Assembly (NCBI RefSeq): GCF_000255555.1
Contig: NZ_AGRW01000045.1
Coordinates: forward strand, 1-64,000
Length of the DNA stretch: 64,000 bases
Reading direction: 5' to 3'
DNA from: Treponema saccharophilum DSM 2985
Lineage (GTDB): Bacteria; Spirochaetota; Spirochaetia; Treponematales; Treponemataceae
Notes under the pieces: model-generated
Told to the model about the DNA's origin: nothing
Database searches by the model: none
What the model saw: the letters and a program-made list of their open reading frames with translations, nothing else
Position numbers and translations under genes: made by a program
Part shown: piece by piece, positions 58,348 to 64,000 of the stretch
Layout of the letters: every line of letters starts with the position of its first letter
Position numbering within the stretch: position 1 is the stretch's first letter

Positions 58348-59952
58348 TCATTGGACAGCGGACAATTTGTATTCCCGCGGCGACAGACCGGTGTTTTTCT
58401 TGAATATGTAGCTGAAATAATGCGGGTCAGAAAAACCGCACTCGTAGGCGATGTCGTATCCTTTCATCTCCGTCTCGCGCATGAGGCGCTTGGCGTTCTC
58501 AAGGCGCACGTTCGTCAGGTATTCGATGAAAGTCGTCTTGCATTCCTGCGAGAAAATCGTGCTGAAATGGTTCGGGCTGAGCGCGACGACTTCGGCGACC
58601 GTGGTGAGCGTCGTGTTCTGGTCGGCGTAATGCTCCTCGATATAACGCTTCGCCTTCAGAATGACGTCGCCGTATTTTCCGGTCATCTTCGAATCGCGGA
58701 ATTCCAGCGCGAACGAAAGAACCTGGGTGATTTTCCGCCTGAAATTCTCCTCATCCTGAACAGCCTCGTCGATGAATTTCCGCTGGAGGATTTCCGGTTT
58801 CAGCTTCTTTATGTCGCCGCCGAATTTTTCGAGGAGCTTCGACACGGAGAAAATCAAATCGACAAGAAGATACGAGGCAAAGACGTTGAACTGCCCGGGA
58901 TTGCTTCTGATAAGCTGCATCGACTCGTCGATTATCGCGGAGATGTCGTTTTTTCCCGCGTATTTGAGCCTGTCGACGAGCGGGTCGTTGTCCTTCAAAT
59001 CGAGGAGCGCGGAATCGACCTGCGACTCGGAATCAAGATTCTGTCCCAAATCCTCCGAGCTTATAATCCGGCTTCCCCCGCCCTTCTCGCCCGCAGAGAG
59101 AATCCGCTTGGCGTCCTCGTAAGACAAATTCAGCTCGGAAAGATGCTCCACGGTCTTCCCGATTGCCGTCAGCGTCGTGCAGTCGTCGTTTTTTGCCGCG
59201 ATATGCGCGATTGTCTCCGCGGCATGGAAAATTCCCTCGTCAAGCTCCTCTCTGGTGCTTCCGCGGAAAATGCAGACGAGCAGGTTCGAATGGTGAAAAA
59301 AGCATTCCGCCTGCTCCCACGACGGAAGGTAGGAATTGAGGAGCGAGCACGTCTCCTCCTGGTTCTGTATGGTGCTTGTCCGGCTTTTTATCCTGCTTAT
59401 GAGGACTTTGTAAAAGCGCGAAATCAGGTTCAGCCCGAGCTCCTGGCTTTTCTGCATCACGTCCGACATGTTCTCCGAGCCGTGCACGAGGTTGCTCAAA
59501 AATTCCTTCTTCTTGAGCGTCTCGCTCGATTTCAGCTCCTCCTTCAGGCGCGTTATGTCGGAAAGCTGCTTCCGCTCCTTGTCGATGCGGACCGCCGTTT
59601 TCTTGAGGCTCGAAAGAAGCTCGTCGGGCGTGAACGGCTTGAGAAGATAATCCTCGATTCCGATTGAGATTGCCTTCTTCGCGTAGTCGAATTCGTCGTG
59701 ACCGGAAAGGATTATGATTTTTATCCACGGCTGGATTTTCTTCACCGCCGCGGAAAGCTGCAGGCCGTCCATGAACGGCATCTTTATGTCGGTAATCAGA
59801 ATGTCGGGCTTCACCTCATGGAGCATGGAGAGCGCAATCTCCCCGTCAGTCGCCTCGCCGGCAAACGAAAACCCCGAGCTTTCCCAATCGATTTTCGAGC
59901 GGATCCCGTCAAGGACAATCGGCTCGTCATCAACAACAAATACGCTGTACAT
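58348..59952 (-). CDS. YesN-type response regulator with AraC output
   Basis: A 534-residue protein from ATG 59952 (GGGGAG upstream). Receiver domain 1-120 with acidic pocket VVDDE, phospho-acceptor Asp55 (ILITDIKMP) and Lys of LLKPF; a long middle region (about 130-420) typical of YesN-like regulators; and an AraC helix-turn-helix pair at the C-terminus (ALSPNHFSTIFSQECKTTF, DIAYECGFSDPHYFSYIFKK). Phosphorylated by the adjacent kinase, it would regulate sugar transport and catabolic genes here. Confidence 0.94.
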   Translation of the reverse strand: MYSVFVVDDEPIVLDGIRSKIDWESSGFSFAGEATDGEIALSMLHEVKPDILITDIKMPFMDGLQLSAAVKKIQPWIKIIILSGHDEFDYAKKAISIGIEDYLLKPFTPDELLSSLKKTAVRIDKERKQLSDITRLKEELKSSETLKKKEFLSNLVHGSENMSDVMQKSQELGLNLISRFYKVLISRIKSRTSTIQNQEETCSLLNSYLPSWEQAECFFHHSNLLVCIFRGSTREELDEGIFHAAETIAHIAAKNDDCTTLTAIGKTVEHLSELNLSYEDAKRILSAGEKGGGSRIISSEDLGQNLDSESQVDSALLDLKDNDPLVDRLKYAGKNDISAIIDESMQLIRSNPGQFNVFASYLLVDLIFSVSKLLEKFGGDIKKLKPEILQRKFIDEAVQDEENFRRKITQVLSFALEFRDSKMTGKYGDVILKAKRYIEEHYADQNTTLTTVAEVVALSPNHFSTIFSQECKTTFIEYLTNVRLENAKRLMRETEMKGYDIAYECGFSDPHYFSYIFKKNTGLSPREYKLSAVQ

Positions 59953-59976
59953 TTTTCCCACTCCCCCGCAAAAACG

Positions 59977-61419
59977 CTACGAGCCGATTTCCCCCGGAAT
60001 CACGAACGAAATCGAGCTTCCCTTTCCCGGCTCGGACTCGATGACAAGTCCCTGCGTCTGCTCGCCGTAATACAGTTTCAGCTTTTTGTTCACGTTGTAA
60101 AGCCCATAGACGGAAGTGAGTTTCTCGGAATCTGCCGCGCCCGTCGAAAGCTCCGCGCGCACTTCGGAAAGCCGCTCCGCCGTAAAACCCGCGCCGTTGT
60201 CCCGAACCTCGAAGCGGATTTTAGTCCGGCTCCCGTCGTCATAGCAGACGCGCACGCACAACTCGCCGCGGCCGCGCTTGTTCTTTATCCCGTGATAAAT
60301 CGCGTTCTCCACGAGCGGCTGCAGGACTAGCTTTATCATTTTCAGGTTGATGAGCGACTCGTCCGCCTCGATTCTGTAATTGAGGATGTCGGCATAGCGG
60401 ATTTTCTGAATCGTAAGATAGTTTCTGATGTGGTCGAGCTCCTGCCCAATCGTAATCCATTCATGCCCGCGGCTCAGCGAAATACGCAAAAAGTCCGAGA
60501 ACGCCTTCGTAATCCGCACGACCTCGTCCGTCTTCTCCTCCTCCGCGAGCCAGACAATCGTGTCGAACGTGTTGTACAGAAAATGCGGCGTAATCTGTGC
60601 CTGGAGCGCCTTCATCTCCGCCTTCTGGAAATTCTTCTGCTCCTCCATGTTCTTCTTGATGAGGACGTCAATCTGCCCCGTCATTGTGTTGAGGTTTTCA
60701 GCGAGCGTGTCCAGCTCGTCCACGTGCGGAATGTCGATGCGCGCGTCGAGCTCGCCGTTCGCGACTTTCGTCGAAAGCTTCTCCATGTCGCTTATCGGCT
60801 TCTGGATTGCCGCGGATACAGTCATAAAGCTGTTCGCCGAAATGAGCAGCGCGAAAATCGTGATGACGAGCAGAATCAGCGTCAGGATAATCGACGTGTT
60901 CTTTATCGAAAGGTTCGTCCTGTACGCGGACTCGCTTTCCGAAACGATGAAATCCTGCATGATGTCGGAGAAAAGCCCCGTGATGGTGCGGATTTCCTCC
61001 AAGAGCGCCTCGTTCTCGCTTACGGAGCTTCCGAAACTCATCCGCGCGATGAGGTTGTGTATGCTCCTCAGGAGGGTCGCGCTCGCACGCGTCGCAACCT
61101 CAAGCTTGTCGCGGCTGTCGTTGCTCTTCGTAATCTTGAGCATCTCCTCCAGCCCGAACGTAATCTCGTTCATCATCTCGTAATGGCGCCCTTCCTCGAC
61201 GTCCTTTTTCCCGCAGATTATGTTCCACAGCTCCTCGGGTATGTCGTCCTTGACGATTCCGTTTATGCGGTTCGCGTTGCTCACGTTGGAGATGATTTTG
61301 TTGTACTGCTGCGTGTGAATCTGCGAGACGACAATCGAATACACGGACGGGATGAGCGTAATCGAAAGAAGGACGATGTATGTGATTTTGAGCGTTTTCT
61401 TGAGGCTTTTGTTCTTCAC
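59977..61419 (-). CDS. YesM-type sensor histidine kinase
   Basis: A 480-residue protein starting with GTG (61419-61417) that directly abuts the stop of the binding-protein gene; GAGAGGG inside that gene serves as ribosome site. TM1 about 11-33, periplasmic region about 34-175, TM2 about 176-197, HAMP, then His_kinase (phospho-acceptor His279 in ITPHFLYNTFD) and HATPase_c (LQPLVENAIYHGIKNK; RDNGAGF; GLYNVNKKL). It probably reads the ligand state of the membrane-anchored binding protein encoded just upstream. Confidence 0.94.
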   Translation of the reverse strand: MKNKSLKKTLKITYIVLLSITLIPSVYSIVVSQIHTQQYNKIISNVSNANRINGIVKDDIPEELWNIICGKKDVEEGRHYEMMNEITFGLEEMLKITKSNDSRDKLEVATRASATLLRSIHNLIARMSFGSSVSENEALLEEIRTITGLFSDIMQDFIVSESESAYRTNLSIKNTSIILTLILLVITIFALLISANSFMTVSAAIQKPISDMEKLSTKVANGELDARIDIPHVDELDTLAENLNTMTGQIDVLIKKNMEEQKNFQKAEMKALQAQITPHFLYNTFDTIVWLAEEEKTDEVVRITKAFSDFLRISLSRGHEWITIGQELDHIRNYLTIQKIRYADILNYRIEADESLINLKMIKLVLQPLVENAIYHGIKNKRGRGELCVRVCYDDGSRTKIRFEVRDNGAGFTAERLSEVRAELSTGAADSEKLTSVYGLYNVNKKLKLYYGEQTQGLVIESEPGKGSSISFVIPGEIGS

Positions 61420-62457
61420 TTAGTACCCTCTCGGCTCGTAAAGCGTGAAATCGTCGTCCTCGGTGAAAACAGTCTCGTCGTTGTAGGTGATACGCGGAAT
61501 CTGCCGTCCCGAAGCGGCTTTCTTGACGAGAATCATGAGCATTTCGCCCAAATTCGGATTGCACTCGACGACGCAGTTGAGTTTTCCTGCGACGAGCGAG
61601 TCAATCGATTTCTGCTCGGCGTCAAAACTGATTATTATCGAGTCCGCCGGATTGATGCCGTAATCGGCGAACGAGTCGAGAATTCCGAGCGTCATCGAAT
61701 CGTTGTGCGAATAAATCACGTCGATTTTCTGCCCGTCGAAATAAATGCCGTCGTTCTTGAATATTCCCGAATCGCGGTTTTTCTGAATGAGCCTGTCCGC
61801 GATTTCCTTTCCGCGCGACCGGAGGAAATCGCCGTTCTCGCAATGGATTATCCTGAATTTCTTGTCCGCCGAAATTTCCTCGCGGAATCCCTCGGCACGG
61901 CCGCTGACGACGGACGAATTTTCCGTCCCGCGTATTTCGAGGATATTCACCGGCGAATTCTCCTCCGCGCATTTCCTCATCAAAAAGCGCGCGGCACGCC
62001 TTCCCTCCTCAACGGAATTCTCGCCCAAAAATCCGGCATAAAGCGACTTGTCGGAATTTATCTGCCTGTCAACGACAATCACGGGGATTCCCGCCCGGCG
62101 CGCCTCCTTGAGCACATCGTCCCAGCCGTCCTCCACAATCGGAACGAACGCGATGACGTCAACCTGATAGACGATGAATGAGCGGATTGCCCGCAGCTGG
62201 TTTTCCTGTTTCTGCCGGGCGTCGTCGAACAGAATCTGGATGTCGTTCTTCTCCGCCGCCTCGAAAATCGACTGCGTGTTCCGCGTTCGCCACGCGCTTT
62301 CCGAGCCAATCTGCGAGAACCCCAGAATCAGCCGCTCGCTTTTTTTCTCCGCCTTCTTTCCGCCGAGCGTTATGAAAAGCAGGACGGCAAAAGACGAAAG
62401 CGCGGCAACGGCGAGCAGCGAAGCAAAAATCATGTACGGACTTTTTATTAATTTCAT
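61420..62457 (-). CDS. membrane-anchored periplasmic sugar-binding sensor protein
   Basis: A 345-residue protein with an uncleaved-looking N-terminal helix (about 8-31; no lipobox) followed by a type-I periplasmic binding fold: LILGFSQIGSESAWR, VDVIAFVPIVEDGWDDVLKEA, GIPVIVVDRQIN, VNILEIRGTENSS, IDVIYSHNDSMTLG. It is closest to the YtfQ/ribose-binding group and to the transporter's own binding protein in plan. Being joined without gap to the YesM kinase gene, it most likely delivers the sugar signal to the kinase rather than to a transporter. Confidence 0.9.
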   Translation of the reverse strand: MKLIKSPYMIFASLLAVAALSSFAVLLFITLGGKKAEKKSERLILGFSQIGSESAWRTRNTQSIFEAAEKNDIQILFDDARQKQENQLRAIRSFIVYQVDVIAFVPIVEDGWDDVLKEARRAGIPVIVVDRQINSDKSLYAGFLGENSVEEGRRAARFLMRKCAEENSPVNILEIRGTENSSVVSGRAEGFREEISADKKFRIIHCENGDFLRSRGKEIADRLIQKNRDSGIFKNDGIYFDGQKIDVIYSHNDSMTLGILDSFADYGINPADSIIISFDAEQKSIDSLVAGKLNCVVECNPNLGEMLMILVKKAASGRQIPRITYNDETVFTEDDDFTLYEPRGY

Positions 62458-62488
62458 TTTTTTAGAAGCCTCATTTTATGAACGAGAT

Positions 62489-62494
62489 ATTATA
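62489..62494 (-). promoter_or_regulatory. candidate -10 for the sensor operon
   Basis: Minus strand TATAAT at 62494-62489, 32 bp ahead of the ATG. No convincing -35 at 17 bp, which would suit activator control. Confidence 0.4.
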
Positions 62495-62544
62495 AAGTCA
62501 AGAATTATCGCTATAGTGCAAAAAATATATTTTTTATAATTATT

Positions 62545-62573
62545 TTGCCATTTTTAAATAACCGAATTACAAT
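62545..62573 (+). promoter_or_regulatory. predicted sigma-70 promoter for the FGGY kinase
   Basis: TTGCCA (62545-62550), 17-bp spacer, TACAAT (62568-62573), 32 bp before the ATG. Confidence 0.7.
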
Positions 62574-62604
62574 GGGAGCCAATCTAAAAAAACAGAAGGA
62601 AAAC

Positions 62605-64000
62605 ATGGACGCAATTAAAAACCTCATTGAATCGGGCAATGCGATTGTGGGAATCGAATTCGGCTCGACACGAATCAAGGCTGTGCTGATTGACGAAACG
62701 AACGCGCCAGTCGCACAAGGAAGTCACACCTGGGAAAATTCCCTCGTAGACGGAATCTGGACTTACTCGCAGGAAGAGATTATTGCGGGTCTGCAATCGG
62801 CGTATTCCGACTTGAAATCTGACGTTCAGAAAAAGTTCGGTGTCGCCCTCAAAAAAATCAGGGCACTTGGAATTTCGGCAATGATGCACGGATACCTTGC
62901 CTTTGACAAGAACGGTACGCTTCTTGTTCCGTTCAGAACGTGGCGCAACACGATTACCGGCGAAGCTTCAGAAAAACTTTCTTCGCTCTTCTGCTACCCT
63001 ATCCCGGAACGCTGGAGCATTTCGCATCTTTATCAGGCAATTCTGAACAAAGAGCCGCACGTAAAAGACATTTCTTTCTTTACAACCCTCGCGGGATTCA
63101 TTCATTGGAAGCTCACAGGCCAAAAAGTTTTGGGAATCGGAGACGCTTCCGGAATGTTCCCGATTGACACTGCCACAAAAAATTACAACAAAAAATTTAT
63201 AGAAAAATTTGACAATCTTGTTGCTGACAAAAAATTCGCTTGGAAACTGGAAGATTTGCTGCCGAAAGTTCTTCTTGCAGGCGAAGATGCAGGCACGCTC
63301 ACCGCGGACGGTGCAAAACTCCTTGACCCAACAGGCGAGCTTGAAGCCGGAGCTAAACTTGCTCCGCCAGAAGGCGATGCCGGAACTGGAATGATTGCGA
63401 CAAACAGCGTCGCAAAACGAACGGGAAATGTCTCGGCAGGAACTTCGGTTTTTGCGATGGTCGTCCTCGAAAAGGATTTGAGCAAAGCTTACAACGGCTT
63501 GATTGATTTGGTCACAACGCCTGACGGCGCGCTCGTGGCGATGGCCCACGCGAACAACTGCATGGGCGAGTTTGACCATTGGGTAAATCTCTTTGACGAG
63601 GTTCTAAAGGCAACTGGCTGCAACGTTGACAAAGGCAAGCTCTACGGAACGCTTTTAAAAGCCGCTCTTGAAGGTGACAAAGACTGCGGCGGGCTTTTAC
63701 CGTTCAATTATCTTTCTGGAGAAAGCATTACAGGTCTTACGGAAGGCAGACCGCTTTTTGTCCGCACGCAGCACGCAAACTTTACAATGCCAAACTTTAT
63801 CCGCGCACAACTTTTTACGGCTCTCGGCGCGCTCAGAACCGGCATGGACATTCTTTTTGACAAAGAAAACGTAAAAATTGACAGCCTTACAGGTCACGGC
63901 GGATTCTTCAAGACCGCGGAAACTGGACTTACCGTTATGTCTGCTGCATTGCACACCCCTGTTTCTGCACTGGAAACTGCTGGCGAGGGCGGTCCGTGGG
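62605..64000 (+). CDS. FGGY-family carbohydrate kinase, C-terminus beyond window edge
   Basis: Open from ATG 62605 (AGAAGGAAAAC upstream) to the right edge, 465 codons. N-terminal phosphate-binding strand [17 protein letters not shown], then [32 protein letters not shown] and [12 protein letters not shown] match the FGGY sugar-kinase fold (xylulokinase/ribulokinase group). It phosphorylates a pentulose or related sugar with ATP in the cytoplasm. Divergent from the sensor operon, it is a natural target of the AraC-type regulator and would process the sugar taken up by the ABC system. The exact substrate is not clear. Confidence 0.9.
   Translation, partial: MDAIKNLIESGNAIVGIEFGSTRIKAVLIDETNAPVAQGSHTWENSLVDGIWTYSQEEIIAGLQSAYSDLKSDVQKKFGVALKKIRALGISAMMHGYLAFDKNGTLLVPFRTWRNTITGEASEKLSSLFCYPIPERWSISHLYQAILNKEPHVKDISFFTTLAGFIHWKLTGQKVLGIGDASGMFPIDTATKNYNKKFIEKFDNLVADKKFAWKLEDLLPKVLLAGEDAGTLTADGAKLLDPTGELEAGAKLAPPEGDAGTGMIATNSVAKRTGNVSAGTSVFAMVVLEKDLSKAYNGLIDLVTTPDGALVAMAHANNCMGEFDHWVNLFDEVLKATGCNVDKGKLYGTLLKAALEGDKDCGGLLPFNYLSGESITGLTEGRPLFVRTQHANFTMPNFIRAQLFTALGALRTGMDILFDKENVKIDSLTGHGGFFKTAETGLTVMSAALHTPVSALETAGEGGPW

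Noticed and set aside
60430-62181. 583-codon plus-strand ORF opposite the kinase and sensor genes
   Set aside because: Very rich in Arg, Val and His with no ribosome site; antisense to two clear genes with strong domain matches.
1-64000. tRNA, rRNA or known small RNA genes
   Set aside because: I found no cloverleaf with T-loop and CCA context, and no rRNA-like sequence; a covariance search could not be run.

Overview
The window looks like chromosomal DNA of a spirochaete, most likely a host-associated or rumen/gut Treponema. The supporting evidence is BspA-type leucine-rich-repeat (LRR_5) genes in abundance, several chemoreceptors, a Cache-GGDEF-EAL protein, flagellar-type sequence modules, and a sugar ABC/YesMN/CstA set typical of carbohydrate-fermenting treponemes. 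No rRNA, tRNA, CRISPR array, prophage or insertion sequence is visible. The assignment rests on gene content only.

Region 1 (1-26.7 kb, all genes on the minus strand) is an accessory island. It holds eight BspA-like LRR genes (one cut by the window edge) whose starts show no signal peptide, so the products are probably cytoplasmic. Between them lie small and medium genes that appear to be built from pieces of housekeeping proteins: MotA-cytoplasmic-like domains without membrane helices, repeated FliM N-terminal-like motifs (consensus LSQDEIDxLL), a DNA-clamp-like N-terminus, an RpoA-CTD-like domain fused to LRRs, a paralogous family ending in an SSB-like acidic tip (FGEDIPF) with FtsZ-C-domain-like character, and a PARG-like macrodomain protein. 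The island is full of recombination scars: gene-tail remnants, a four-part mosaic scar, a truncated MotA-like copy, an in-frame stop, a fused double LRR gene, a duplicated gene plus promoter, and shared junction blocks. I read it as an actively shuffled, modular intracellular system. Its function is unknown.

Region 2 (26.8-36.2 kb, plus strand) has a DMT-family transporter with a late in-frame stop, then the classic pair of a bacterial alpha-2-macroglobulin lipoprotein and penicillin-binding protein 1C.

Region 3 (36.2-46.7 kb) is sensory: a dCache chemoreceptor with an amino-acid-binding-type motif (minus), a chemoreceptor with a periplasmic two-component-regulator beta-propeller (plus), a Cache/degenerate-GGDEF/EAL phosphodiesterase, a small membrane protein and a MATE exporter.

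Region 4 (46.8-51.3 kb) contains a NusG-domain-II protein, a Gx-family membrane protein and a convergent ApbE flavin transferase, suggesting extracytoplasmic flavinylation/redox chemistry, followed by a lipoprotein with a ZinT-like segment.

Region 5 (51.5-64 kb) is sugar acquisition: a galactofuranose/ribose-type ABC transporter (substrate-binding protein, ATPase, two permeases), a CstA-family transporter, a YesN/YesM-type two-component system with its own membrane-anchored sugar-binding sensor, and a divergent FGGY carbohydrate kinase cut by the window end. The binding-protein sensor, kinase and AraC-type regulator probably sense an extracellular sugar and control this gene set.
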